A DNA stretch of 64,000 nucleotides. It comes from Paenibacillus sp. BIC5C1 (GTDB lineage Bacteria > Bacillota > Bacilli > Paenibacillales > Paenibacillaceae). The notes beneath the pieces were generated by a model. It had not been told where the DNA came from. It did no database searches and worked only from the letters and a program-made list of their open reading frames with translations. Each line of letters opens with the position of its first letter. The first letter of the stretch is position 1. Positions 18,074 through 26,710 of this stretch are shown piece by piece. A program made the translations under genes and the position numbers. The stretch covers positions 4,278,001-4,342,000 of the forward strand of contig NZ_CP135922.1 in the NCBI RefSeq assembly GCF_032399705.1. The letters run 5' to 3'.

Positions 18074-19880
18074 CCCAATGTTGCTTGATGAACTGTTCGA
18101 ACAGCGCAGCGTCCTGCAGTGTCATCTGATCCCGCATATCCGTAATGCTCCCTATGGAGATCGGAGCTGTGATGACGTAATTGCCATCCCTGTACTCAAT
18201 CACATTGCGAAACGTAAATCCCGCCCGTTCCTCCACGCTATCCCCTTTATTCGCGCGTGGCAGACACTCCGTAATTCGTTCGATATATCTTCGTCCCTCT
18301 GCGTCCTTTTTCATATGTACATCAAAATTAATGACACTTACGACCTGTTCCTCGGCAATATGTTCATGTTGGAACATACCTGTTTTGAGTAGTGAATTAC
18401 GGAGGGAGAAGACCAGATCACGAAACGTTTTGGCGTGATGGGTAAACAGGGTGAACAGACTGGCAACCTGGGACATCTGAATCATCCATGCGGCTACTTC
18501 ATCACTTGCGACCTCACCGAGAATATTTACAGTACCATCCGTCTTTTTCTGTAAGTCCAGTCCCTGTTGACCTGAGATGTGCTCCGTTTCCCGGAAACTT
18601 AGTATGTTACGGCGACTGTATATACGCCGCAGTTGTAGCTCGAAAGCCATCTCCTGTACACGCAGGGTATACGAAGCGTAAATATGCTTCACCATCGCCA
18701 TAAGTAGGGTCGTTTTACCCGACCCCTGTGCTCCTGTTACAGCTGTAATTCGACTGCCTTTCATCAAAAATTGCAGCAAAGTGATTGGCAGACCTGCGTT
18801 GTTACCAGTAATCAACTGTTCCAGTGAAGCATTGGGAATATCGAATTTCCGGACAAAGAATGCCCATGATTCAGCAAAGGGAGGACGTACAACAACGACA
18901 CGTGATCCATCCTTCATCTCGTTCACCTTGTACCCATTCGCCTCCGAAAGCTGTCCCGGATAGTTGTATTTATAAATATTCTGACATACCCTCTTCAGTT
19001 CACGGATACTGCCAAATGACAGGAAGGACAGATGAATGGACTTACCTTTATAGAAAATCCAGACACTTTCCATTCCACTAAGTGGTTCTTCGAGGGGAGC
19101 ATCTTCAAGTCCATCCGTGAGCAGATCATTCCACGAAGCTGGCTGCCGTAGCCCCATATCCTGAAGGGCATCCAGCATGCCGCTTACACCACCACTAACG
19201 CCATCTATTCGTTGATCTCTTATTTCATCAACCACCGAGAAACCTTTATAATGTTGATAGATACGTTGAACGATGATATCCGTTTTTTCTCTGAATCCAA
19301 GCTCTCTATACTCACACTCAAACACATATCGGATGTCCTCCTCGGAGATATAGTAACTTCCTCCGTCGTCTGCACCTTCACTCAGCCTCAGTCTGCCCAG
19401 ATCATAAGTGTCAATCATGCGCGACAAAGCATCAACACCAAATTGCTGCCGGTATAGATAAAACACAATTTCGAATTGATCCTGAACCGTCAGCAGCTCC
19501 GTTTCACCAAAATAAATGACCTCATCAATGTTCGACTTACTCAGTCCTATACTGCGAGTAAGAAGATCACCTATCAGATTTTTGACATATGTTTTGTCAC
19601 TGATGCTTCCTGATACACAACCTTTAAGCGCCTTGCGCATTTCGGCACGTTGATTGATTCTCCGGCGATATTCTTCTTCATGCAATCCGGCATCAGCAAG
19701 TTGACTATGACTAAGCTCATGAAGCGAGTTCTTTACTTTCTCCGTCAGCACTTCAATTGTGAAGGATTCACGCTCAGGGGCACGATTATGCTTTTCACGA
19801 TGGGAAGCTTTATATTTGAACCAAACATACGCAAGGCATAACAGCAAAATTAAAATTAACCATAGGGTATTCCAGAGCAT
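18054..19880 (-). CDS. TadA/CpaF-like secretion ATPase with an N-terminal membrane anchor
   Basis: A 608-residue protein whose C-terminal half is a type II/IV secretion ATPase. Walker A GAQGSGKTT is at residues 383-391, the Walker B region ILGEV at about 453-457, and the His-box-like HHAKT at 481-485. It should power assembly of the pilus subunits encoded downstream. Unlike standard soluble TadA, it opens with a clear transmembrane helix (residues 3-22, WNTLWLILILLLCLAYVW) and a basic stop. Residues 40-250 contain the acidic/helical N-terminal domain. It lies seven bases after the second TadZ-like gene. Confidence 0.85.
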   Translation of the reverse strand: MLWNTLWLILILLLCLAYVWFKYKASHREKHNRAPERESFTIEVLTEKVKNSLHELSHSQLADAGLHEEEYRRRINQRAEMRKALKGCVSGSISDKTYVKNLIGDLLTRSIGLSKSNIDEVIYFGETELLTVQDQFEIVFYLYRQQFGVDALSRMIDTYDLGRLRLSEGADDGGSYYISEEDIRYVFECEYRELGFREKTDIIVQRIYQHYKGFSVVDEIRDQRIDGVSGGVSGMLDALQDMGLRQPASWNDLLTDGLEDAPLEEPLSGMESVWIFYKGKSIHLSFLSFGSIRELKRVCQNIYKYNYPGQLSEANGYKVNEMKDGSRVVVVRPPFAESWAFFVRKFDIPNASLEQLITGNNAGLPITLLQFLMKGSRITAVTGAQGSGKTTLLMAMVKHIYASYTLRVQEMAFELQLRRIYSRRNILSFRETEHISGQQGLDLQKKTDGTVNILGEVASDEVAAWMIQMSQVASLFTLFTHHAKTFRDLVFSLRNSLLKTGMFQHEHIAEEQVVSVINFDVHMKKDAEGRRYIERITECLPRANKGDSVEERAGFTFRNVIEYRDGNYVITAPISIGSITDMRDQMTLQDAALFEQFIKQHWGDTYDR

Positions 19881-19886
19881 CAGAGG

Positions 19887-20717
19887 TCAGGCTCCCCTTT
19901 CTAGCCTCTTTAGTACGGTTCGCATCCCTGCTCCGTCCATAATGAGGCGAGCAAGTTCAGTCATACTTGCGGCAAAGCTCCCTTTACGAATATCTTTATT
20001 GTTGCTCAGACCTTCCAGTTGCAAGTACGCAGCCGCATCACGACGATTGAAGGCATCCAGAAATCCGGTGGTATAAGGCAACACTGATATCGAGCCTTTG
20101 TATCGAAAACGCCGACGAATGTTGGTGATGGTTGCACGTGAATGAGGATCATACTTATTCAGCACGATGTGCAGCTTCTGATCACTCATACTCTCGGGTC
20201 TGATTTTTTCAAAAAAATACTCCAGATCCCTCATATTTTGATTCAGGTTCACCACAACATAGTCCGCTTGATCCACCAGAACCTTGTTATTAGTACCTGC
20301 GCGATCTGCATCGAGAAGAACCAGATCATAATATTCGTTGGCTACGTGCAGCAGCGTTTTTAATGTATCCACATGCTCTTCTGAGGAACGCTCCAGCCTG
20401 TTAATTCTGCCAGTCAACAAATCCAGACGATCTTTGAGCAGCGGCTTGGTGTAATCCCTCAAATTGTGCTTGTTCAGACTCCCGCTGATATGCAGCCGTT
20501 CCACAGCATCCCATCCCCCCTCCTCGAATGTAAATGCTGATCCCGTGTCCTCTATTTCTTTAGGTGGAAGGGCTGCTTCTGCGCTGCTACCGACTGGACC
20601 TGTATTTACAAGCAAAATTCTTGTCCTATATTGAAGGGCCATTGCATAGGCGCCGATTAACGCACTTGAGGTGCTGCCTGTTCCTGCAAAAGGACTCCAA
20701 AACGTAATGGTGCTCAT
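19887..20717 (-). CDS. ParA/MinD-like TadZ protein with an eroded P-loop (second copy)
   Basis: A 276-residue protein of the MinD/ParA/CpaE class. The N-terminal strand and loop ITFWSPFAGTGSTSSALIGAYAMAL hold the position of the deviant Walker A, but the usual KGGVGKT is replaced by AGTGSTS without the signature lysines. The next landmarks are present: ILLVNTGP, YDLVLLDADRAGTNNK and YVVVNLNQNMRDLEYF. TadZ proteins place the Tad machine at a cell position. It overlaps the preceding TadZ-like gene by four bases. Confidence 0.7.
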   Translation of the reverse strand: MSTITFWSPFAGTGSTSSALIGAYAMALQYRTRILLVNTGPVGSSAEAALPPKEIEDTGSAFTFEEGGWDAVERLHISGSLNKHNLRDYTKPLLKDRLDLLTGRINRLERSSEEHVDTLKTLLHVANEYYDLVLLDADRAGTNNKVLVDQADYVVVNLNQNMRDLEYFFEKIRPESMSDQKLHIVLNKYDPHSRATITNIRRRFRYKGSISVLPYTTGFLDAFNRRDAAAYLQLEGLSNNKDIRKGSFAASMTELARLIMDGAGMRTVLKRLERGA

Positions 20718-21436
20718 GCCCTCATCCTTTCTGCTTCTTTAATAGCCCGGCGACTCTGGACATTTTCCCATCCGGTCAACTGCTCCACTAATCTGCATAG
20801 CGATCTTTTATAGTTCCGTGACAGTGGCCCCAGGCGAATACGGCGATGATGCTCGTTTTCCAGTTTGACTGCTGCAGTCAGTTCATCCCAAGGCAACATC
20901 AGCGATTCCCCTGTCCATACAAATGGACTACCTTCCAGATACGCCCACAAATATCGAGCTTCCAGTTTGCATTCAACGGCATTAATCAAAATGCGCTGGA
21001 ACGGCAGTTCTGCTGGCAGGGACTGTTCTTCAAGCAAACGCTTGAGCCACCCTTTACCTCGTTCCAGATTGTAGCGTTCATAGTCACTGACCCAGACACG
21101 AGTATCTGCTGTGAGCCATAGATCACGTGACGCAAAGTGTGATGTTTCCATGTCGTAAAGGACATAATCATAACTCTCTAATTTCTCGCCATTCGCTTCA
21201 AGATGACTCTCTACCGCTGTTGAAGTTACGAACTGACAAGCGATATCAAAACCTTCAAATTCTGTAATACGCAGAGATTGCTGACTTTCCCCAACGCCGT
21301 ATCCATATTTCTGTTGTAGTGTTCCATCAACAAGCAAGACACGTTTACCGGAGGACGCTAGTATTTTGCAAAGGTACAGCATCAGGTCATTCTTTTCGCA
21401 TAACCCAGCAAAGATCCATGTTTGCATAGCTATCAA
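20714..21436 (-). CDS. TadZ-like MinD/ParA-fold protein with degenerate P-loop (first copy)
   Basis: A 240-residue protein. The opening strand QTWIFAGLCEKNDLMLYLCKILASSGKRVLLVDGT follows the ParA/MinD pattern of strand, loop, helix and second strand, but the loop GLCEKNDL lacks any Walker lysine or glycine-rich core. YDYVLYDMETSHFA fits the Walker B region. It is probably a non-hydrolysing relative of TadZ. A four-base overlap with the next gene implies equal production of both, perhaps as a pair. Confidence 0.6.
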   Translation of the reverse strand: MIAMQTWIFAGLCEKNDLMLYLCKILASSGKRVLLVDGTLQQKYGYGVGESQQSLRITEFEGFDIACQFVTSTAVESHLEANGEKLESYDYVLYDMETSHFASRDLWLTADTRVWVSDYERYNLERGKGWLKRLLEEQSLPAELPFQRILINAVECKLEARYLWAYLEGSPFVWTGESLMLPWDELTAAVKLENEHHRRIRLGPLSRNYKRSLCRLVEQLTGWENVQSRRAIKEAERMRA

Positions 21437-21494
21437 AGCTCCTTAAAGTTTCTTTATACGTTGTTAAATGCATAATAATTATATTTCCTACGTT

Positions 21495-22517
21495 TTACTC
21501 CCCGCCCGTTAGCAAGCTTTTCTGCTCATCCGTACTTGAAGTGGATGTTGAAAAATCATTGCTCTCTGTACCCGTCGTTCCGCTGCTACCTGAACCGTCA
21601 TTCCAGATGACCCCATCAGTAGACGAAGAATTATTTGCTCCAGGGCGACTATTGTATGAAACGGAAGACTGTGCAACATCCTGCTCTACACCTTGGGATG
21701 GCGCTGACATGGATGCGGCGAGTGAACTTTCTAGCGAACTGCGTACTTGCCGCGCTAACTCCACTTCAGCCCGACGTACAAGATTAGGATCACTCTCCAG
21801 CAGTTTTAACACTTCATTGTTGGCAGGGTATGTCGGGATTGCTGGTGTCTGGAACTGGGGTTCTACATAGGTTAGGGCATAGATTGAAGCTTTATGTAAA
21901 TAGGCATCTACAATTGCACTTGAAAGGGACAGGATCTCCTCCTCCGACATTGTAATCCATAGTGTAGCTGCATTTAACCTTTCAACTTTCTTTTTGGACA
22001 GGAGAATATAGTCTTGACCCGTTGGAAACTGAATACGAATATCAATGATGTCTCCCTTCGCAAGTGAAGAGGGTAATAACACAACCTGTAGTTCCCGGTT
22101 TCTTAAATCCGGCGGTGCCGGGGTATCCTCATACACCATTTCAGTTGTAATAGCAGTTCCCTTTTTTAATTCTATTTTCGCCACTTGACCATCCATCTGC
22201 TTGGAGCTGGACCACAGATTCCTTGGTGCCTGAGCATCTGGAACGGCTATCAGTTTGATATCCTCGGGCAATATCGGCTCTCCTGCTTCAACATCCCGTA
22301 TAGTTACCCATCCCTGTGCCCCCGAGTTCCATTGTTGCATCAATTCAGCTTCTTTTTGTTCGTAGGCTGACGAGTAACGGGACTCCACTTCAGCTCTCGT
22401 ATCACTCATGGTTTTGACATTGTAAATGACATATGCCCCAAACAATAAACCGATTGCTCCTGCTCCCGTCAATCCAGCGTAAATCAGTTGACGGCTTTGT
22501 TTTCTTAATTTAGACAA
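21495..22517 (-). CDS. CpaB/RcpC-like protein with an SAF domain
   Basis: A 340-residue protein with an N-terminal transmembrane helix (residues about 12-34), a short coiled segment and an SAF-like domain. The SAF part is WVTIRDVEAGEPILPEDIKLI and GQVAKIELKKGTAITTEMV, at residues about 69-127. A second beta region follows, then a Ser/Thr/Gly-rich, probably disordered tail. CpaB proteins are periplasmic assembly factors of Tad pili; in a monoderm this one would face the cell wall. It lies between the kinase-fusion gene and the TadZ-like pair. Confidence 0.75.
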   Translation of the reverse strand: MSKLRKQSRQLIYAGLTGAGAIGLLFGAYVIYNVKTMSDTRAEVESRYSSAYEQKEAELMQQWNSGAQGWVTIRDVEAGEPILPEDIKLIAVPDAQAPRNLWSSSKQMDGQVAKIELKKGTAITTEMVYEDTPAPPDLRNRELQVVLLPSSLAKGDIIDIRIQFPTGQDYILLSKKKVERLNAATLWITMSEEEILSLSSAIVDAYLHKASIYALTYVEPQFQTPAIPTYPANNEVLKLLESDPNLVRRAEVELARQVRSSLESSLAASMSAPSQGVEQDVAQSSVSYNSRPGANNSSSTDGVIWNDGSGSSGTTGTESNDFSTSTSSTDEQKSLLTGGE

Positions 22518-22543
22518 AAGAGGCTCTCCTTTCGCAATCTCTT

Positions 22544-24022
22544 CTAATCATGTGCTCTTTTTCTTGCAAAGAATGAACGTTTCTTGGGAAGCTGCCCCAT
22601 CATATGAGTCAGAATATGTGCAAAAACCTTATCCATCTGCGGCTCCCGATCAAAGGGATCGATATGTAAAGGCAGGCCGTAGACACTGGAAGTATCCAAT
22701 GTTTTTCGGATGCGCTGAACGGCATCAGATGCTGCCAGTGGCAGGCAGTAGATCCATTTGTCTTTCGGGTACCGGTTGTGTGAACGGACAAAAGATCCAA
22801 TCTCAGCTTGTCTCCATTCGGCACCGGAACCTATAACAATGGGCAAGTCAGCTCTGAGAAACTCTTCAAGCCGGTTCTGATCCTGACCACTGCCCAGATC
22901 CATCACAATGAACTGATAGCTGCCTCCCAATAAAGACAGGATGTCTGCACGTCCAGATTGTTTCCAGTAATGTACACCATCCACTGCAAACTGTCTGCCT
23001 GCTGGCACGGGTTTACCTGCATGCGCCACTTGTTGAATCCGTGTAAACGATTGGGAACGTGGCGACATCTCGATTATGGCAACTTTGAAGTTCTGCCGCT
23101 CCAGATAGTGACTTATGGCTATGGCCGTATGCGTAACTCCAACACCGGATGATGCCCCTGTCAAAGCGATCACTCTTGTTCCTCCGCTTATCGTCACCGT
23201 CGTTTCTGAACCACCAGCAGCTATTCCCGGTCTGCGCAGCAGCTCCTTACGAACTTCATCAGCCGATTGAAAACGTTCATTCGGATTCAGTCGCAACAAC
23301 CTTCTCGCAACAGGAATATAGGTACGTGGAACATCGCTGCGAATGGAACTCTCTACTCCCTGAATCCATTCGGTATAAGTCCCACAAGTCATGAGATAGA
23401 GCAGCAATGCTCCAAGCCCATAAAGGTCAGAACGCGCATCCGTCTGGCCTGAACCATATTGTTCTGGTGCAGCGAAGCCGGCCGTTCCCAATTTAACCGT
23501 ATCATCAACTCTTTGTGCTTTATAGCTCCGTGCTATCCCAAAATCAATCAGTCTAACTTCATGTTCTGGTGTAATCATAATGTTGGATGGTTTCAAATCC
23601 CGGTAGATGACAGGCGGGTCCAGACTATGCAAATAACTCAATACATCCAGCAACTGAAGCACAAACTCCGTCATATGCTCAAGCGGAATCTTCCCCCGAC
23701 ATTGCTTGAAATAGTCACTAAGTGTCAATCCTTCAATGTACTCCATCACAAGATAGGTATAACCGTGCTCATCAGGAACAAAAAAATCTACGATTTGCGG
23801 CAATCTGGGATGCCTCAGAGATGTAAGAAGAGCAGCTTCTGACTCCATACTGCCTTCGTATGGCATCGCCGTCACGCTTTCTTTAATCGCCCAGGTTTTG
23901 CCTGGCAACTTCAAATCCTCTGCTTCATATACATGGCTCATACCACCTGAACCTAGAATGGACACAATACGATACCTTCCTCCCAGCAGGCTTCCACGCT
24001 CGAGCCTGGCCGGATGTCTCAT
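22544..24022 (-). CDS. Ser/Thr protein kinase fused to a TadZ/CpaE-like domain
   Basis: A 492-residue protein. Residues about 17-265 are a complete Hanks-type kinase: glycine loop GSGGMSHVY (24-32), AIKE lysine (47), catalytic YRDLKPSN (140-147), DFG (160-162) and AAPEQYG (184-190). Residues 280-480 form a second domain of the MinD/CpaE type. There the P-loop position reads GASSGVGVTH (289-298), without the usual GKT, followed by VAIIEMSPRS and YQFIVMDLGSG. There is no membrane segment or PASTA domain. ATG at 24022 has AAGGAGGAG upstream; the frame stays open to 24049 but would start inside a terminator T-run. First gene of the Tad-like locus. Confidence 0.85.
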   Translation of the reverse strand: MRHPARLERGSLLGGRYRIVSILGSGGMSHVYEAEDLKLPGKTWAIKESVTAMPYEGSMESEAALLTSLRHPRLPQIVDFFVPDEHGYTYLVMEYIEGLTLSDYFKQCRGKIPLEHMTEFVLQLLDVLSYLHSLDPPVIYRDLKPSNIMITPEHEVRLIDFGIARSYKAQRVDDTVKLGTAGFAAPEQYGSGQTDARSDLYGLGALLLYLMTCGTYTEWIQGVESSIRSDVPRTYIPVARRLLRLNPNERFQSADEVRKELLRRPGIAAGGSETTVTISGGTRVIALTGASSGVGVTHTAIAISHYLERQNFKVAIIEMSPRSQSFTRIQQVAHAGKPVPAGRQFAVDGVHYWKQSGRADILSLLGGSYQFIVMDLGSGQDQNRLEEFLRADLPIVIGSGAEWRQAEIGSFVRSHNRYPKDKWIYCLPLAASDAVQRIRKTLDTSSVYGLPLHIDPFDREPQMDKVFAHILTHMMGQLPKKRSFFARKRAHD

Positions 24023-24047
24023 ATAGACTCCTCCTTGTATGCATAAC

Positions 24048-24119
24048 AAAAAAGGGAAAGCTTCACCGAAGCGGAACAGACCGGATAGCCGGACTCTTCA
24101 CTTCGGGATGCTTTCCCTC
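24048..24119 (-). ncRNA. Structured leader/terminator RNA in front of the kinase gene
   Basis: On the minus strand an outer GGGAAAGC/GCTTTCCC stem encloses an inner CCGAAGTG/CGCTTCGG stem and an apical CCGG-CTAT-CCGG hairpin, and ends in TTTTTTG. It lies between a good promoter (24146-24175) and the kinase start codon (24022). It may therefore be an attenuator or riboswitch-like leader. Alternatively it is just the terminator of the upstream methyltransferase operon. It matches no riboswitch class I recognise. Confidence 0.6.
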
Positions 24120-24145
24120 AACTTGTTATGGTTAATATTGGTATC

Positions 24146-24175
24146 ATTATAGTATAGGCAATAAGGTGTTGTAAA
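24146..24175 (-). promoter_or_regulatory. Promoter of the kinase/Tad-like locus
   Basis: On the minus strand TTTACA (24170-24175) and a perfect TATAAT (24146-24151) are spaced by 18 bp. The transcript would start near 24139, before the structured leader. Confidence 0.65.
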
Positions 24176-24201
24176 GCATAAAATTTAATGCCTTTAATAT
24201 C

Positions 24202-25251
24202 TTAATACTTAATCATATATAGCGTGATTTCTTCACGGTTATGAAACAACTGTTTGGAACGTTGAATCTGCATCCGGGAGCGCTCAAATGTATCGATGAC
24301 TTCTTTTATCAACGCAAGCGGCTTCTTGTGCAGTAACTTCACTGTCACAACTGCTGTCCCCCCCGATTGAAGACTGTATAACAAGTCCGATATAAGACGG
24401 CTCATCAGCTTGGGACTCCAGCTCATATCACATACGAGCAGATCGAATTCCCCTTCGCGGAAACGTACATCACCAGCATTCTTTTTCAAAAACGTCAATT
24501 TGGGAGATTCCAGCAGGGTCGCATCCATCTTGGCAGGATCAACAGCTGTAACTTCAAGCCCGCGCTCTAGCAGGAAAGAGGTCCATCCACCAGGCGCAGC
24601 ACCAATGTCCAATGCTTTGTGAAAAGAAGTAAAGTCGATGCCAAATGTCTGCTCCGCTTCAAGCAATTTGAATTTGGCACGAGAGATTTGTCCCTCTTCC
24701 TTCTGAAAACGAACTGCTCCGCCACTCCAGTCCGACAGATTTTGATCCGGTCTGGATACACCGGCATATAACATGTCATCGGCAACGAAGACTGATATAA
24801 CATGATCCGCATCACGGACAACCCAATCACAACCAAGGTCATCCAACTTCTCGGTCAAGAGCTGTTTCAATGAAGCAGCGTTCTCCCTCCAGAAGGCCCC
24901 TTCGGTTTTACGAACTTGTAATGCAACTTTAGTGCCTGTTAACTCCGTATGGTTCAACACAAATGAAATCAATTTTTCCATTGCTTGCGCTGAATCTTCC
25001 GTATTTTCCTGAAATTGAACAGGTTGAATATGACGTAAAAACGTCGGGCTTTCTTCCAAAAGCTTGATCGCTACCTCTTCTTCCGCAATCGGAAGACCGG
25101 CAAGCAGAATCTCACCTGGTACGAGTACCGTGCTCTTTACTGCCCCAAATGTACGGCGCAATTCCTCCTGAGCATAGGGTGCAAAACCATGATTGGCTGT
25201 GCAGATAAAACGGGAGAAGTCTCCTTCACCCCAAGATGACTGTGTACTCAA
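24202..25251 (-). CDS. RlmM/FtsJ-like SAM-dependent RNA 2'-O-methyltransferase
   Basis: A 349-residue protein. The N-terminal 150 residues look like a THUMP-type RNA-binding domain (ISFVLNHTELTGTKVALQVRK in the middle). The C-terminal half is a Rossmann methyltransferase: DIGAAPGGWTSFLLERG is the SAM-binding motif I near residue 215, followed by VTAVDPAKM. The RrmJ/FtsJ catalytic pattern is visible as FDLLVCDMSWSP and VTVKLL. RlmM methylates C2498 of 23S rRNA in E. coli; the target here is not known. It is the last gene of a long minus-strand operon. Confidence 0.8.
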   Translation of the reverse strand: MSTQSSWGEGDFSRFICTANHGFAPYAQEELRRTFGAVKSTVLVPGEILLAGLPIAEEEVAIKLLEESPTFLRHIQPVQFQENTEDSAQAMEKLISFVLNHTELTGTKVALQVRKTEGAFWRENAASLKQLLTEKLDDLGCDWVVRDADHVISVFVADDMLYAGVSRPDQNLSDWSGGAVRFQKEEGQISRAKFKLLEAEQTFGIDFTSFHKALDIGAAPGGWTSFLLERGLEVTAVDPAKMDATLLESPKLTFLKKNAGDVRFREGEFDLLVCDMSWSPKLMSRLISDLLYSLQSGGTAVVTVKLLHKKPLALIKEVIDTFERSRMQIQRSKQLFHNREEITLYMIKY

Positions 25252-25257
25252 AATGTG

Positions 25258-26037
25258 TTACCCTCCAGAACGTACGCGAATCCAGGGACGTCCATCTTCC
25301 CACTGGATATCAACCGGAACATCGTACGTATGCTTAATTGTATCTTGTGTTAAAACTTCCTGTTTGGGCCCTGCCGCAGCAATACGTCCATCGCGGATCA
25401 AGGCCACATGTGTGAACAAAGGTACGATCTCTTCCACGTGATGTGTTACATAAACGACAGTGATATTACGCTTACGTAGCCGATCAATTTCGGCCAACAT
25501 TTTCTCACGTTCATACAGATCTAGTCCGGCACAAGGCTCGTCCATAATCAGCAATTTGGGATCTGCCATCAATGAACGAGCCAGCATTACTTTTTTGCGC
25601 TCCCCCTGAGAAAGGGTGCCGAGCGGATGATTAGCAAGTTTTGCAAAACCCATTTCATCAAGCAGGTTCAATGCTTTGGCCTTCACGTCATCCGGAATCG
25701 TTTGATAGAAACGCAAAAAAGCATAAGCTCCTGTTGCGACAACTTCCCATACAGGATCTCGATGTGTCAGTTTCTCAATCAATGTCTGACTGATATAACC
25801 AATTTCTTTCCGAACCTCCCGAACGTCACATTGACCATACAGATTGCCCAATACTTCAATACGCCCCTGACTTGGAAACATATATCCATTCATCATTTCC
25901 AGCAGCGTTGTTTTACCTGAACCATTGCGTCCAAGAATTACCCAATGTTCGCCTTCTTTAACATGCAGATGAACGTCATCCAGAATCTGATTGTCTTCCC
26001 TTCTAAGAGAGACATGCTCCATTGAGATTACACTCAT
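25258..26037 (-). CDS. Stand-alone ABC transporter ATP-binding protein (YlmA-like)
   Basis: A 259-residue single ABC ATPase: Walker A GRNGSGKTT near residue 37, signature LSQGERKK near 142, Walker B LLIMDEPCAGLDL near 160 and H-loop YVTHHVEE near 198. There is no permease gene beside it, so it either serves a remote permease or has a non-transport role. It overlaps the thioredoxin-like gene by four bases and is part of the repair operon. Confidence 0.88.
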   Translation of the reverse strand: MSVISMEHVSLRREDNQILDDVHLHVKEGEHWVILGRNGSGKTTLLEMMNGYMFPSQGRIEVLGNLYGQCDVREVRKEIGYISQTLIEKLTHRDPVWEVVATGAYAFLRFYQTIPDDVKAKALNLLDEMGFAKLANHPLGTLSQGERKKVMLARSLMADPKLLIMDEPCAGLDLYEREKMLAEIDRLRKRNITVVYVTHHVEEIVPLFTHVALIRDGRIAAAGPKQEVLTQDTIKHTYDVPVDIQWEDGRPWIRVRSGG

Positions 26038-26351
26038 TTCAGTACCGCCTTTCGGATTTCCCCTAACAGATGCTCGACAGAGTTCATCCGATAAACCATT
26101 CTGGGTACATCATGCTCTCCATCAAACAGCATAACAGCAGGCACACTCGAAATCTGAAACTGCTGCACAAGTTCCGGGATGTCGTGAATATTCATCTCGG
26201 TCAAAATCCCTTCGGGCAGCAAATGTTCCGCGATCTCGAGCATTCGACGTGCTGTTGCACAAGTTCCGCATAGCGGGGTATAGATAAATACAGCCTGAGG
26301 CATGCCTTCCCATACACCGCGCATTAACATTTTGGTCGTAATTGGCTTCAT
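26034..26351 (-). CDS. Thioredoxin-family protein with a CGTC active site
   Basis: A 105-residue thioredoxin fold: FIYTPLCGTCATARRM carries the redox pair C-G-T-C at about 29-32, and SVPAVMLF has the cis-proline. It has no signal peptide. The start overlaps the stop of the receiver-like gene by one base. It probably reduces a partner from this operon, but the partner cannot be named. Confidence 0.85.
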   Translation of the reverse strand: MKPITTKMLMRGVWEGMPQAVFIYTPLCGTCATARRMLEIAEHLLPEGILTEMNIHDIPELVQQFQISSVPAVMLFDGEHDVPRMVYRMNSVEHLLGEIRKAVLK

Positions 26352-26689
26352 CAGCTTTCTTCTCCCGCAGCAACACGCAGCATAACTTCACCCGACATCG
26401 GACCATTATGGATGGTAACAGAGTCTGGTTTATTGCTGTACAACAATTCGTACATCTGACGTTTGCCATACATGCTGGACGTGTGCAAATAGATCTGTCG
26501 TGGAAACAAACCTTCCCGGACGATTGAAGCAGCAACTTCACCGCCATTCGGCGAATCTGGACCCAGTTCAAAATCCAGGGATAGAATGTCCACATCACCT
26601 TCTCTAAGCAGCATCAGGCATTCTTCTGCGTTGGTAGCCAGAACAAACCCTTTCGGACATGCCCGGTAATCATCCAAAAAAACATGCAT
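26351..26689 (-). CDS. Receiver-like 'cyclic-phosphate processing' domain protein
   Basis: A 112-residue single-domain protein that I recognise as the predicted cyclic-phosphate processing receiver family. Landmarks are FLDDYRACPKGF at the N-terminus, LSLDFELG near residue 46 and YLHTSSMYGKRQM near residue 75. It keeps several receiver-like acidic residues, but the conserved HTSS and DDYR motifs point to a phosphoesterase-like role on nucleic-acid termini rather than signalling; that role is a prediction from the family. ATG at 26689 is preferred over the frame start at 26710. It lies between endonuclease IV and the thioredoxin. Confidence 0.7.
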   Translation of the reverse strand: MHVFLDDYRACPKGFVLATNAEECLMLLREGDVDILSLDFELGPDSPNGGEVAASIVREGLFPRQIYLHTSSMYGKRQMYELLYSNKPDSVTIHNGPMSGEVMLRVAAGEES

Positions 26690-26710
26690 TACATTCGCTC
26701 CTCTCCCCAT

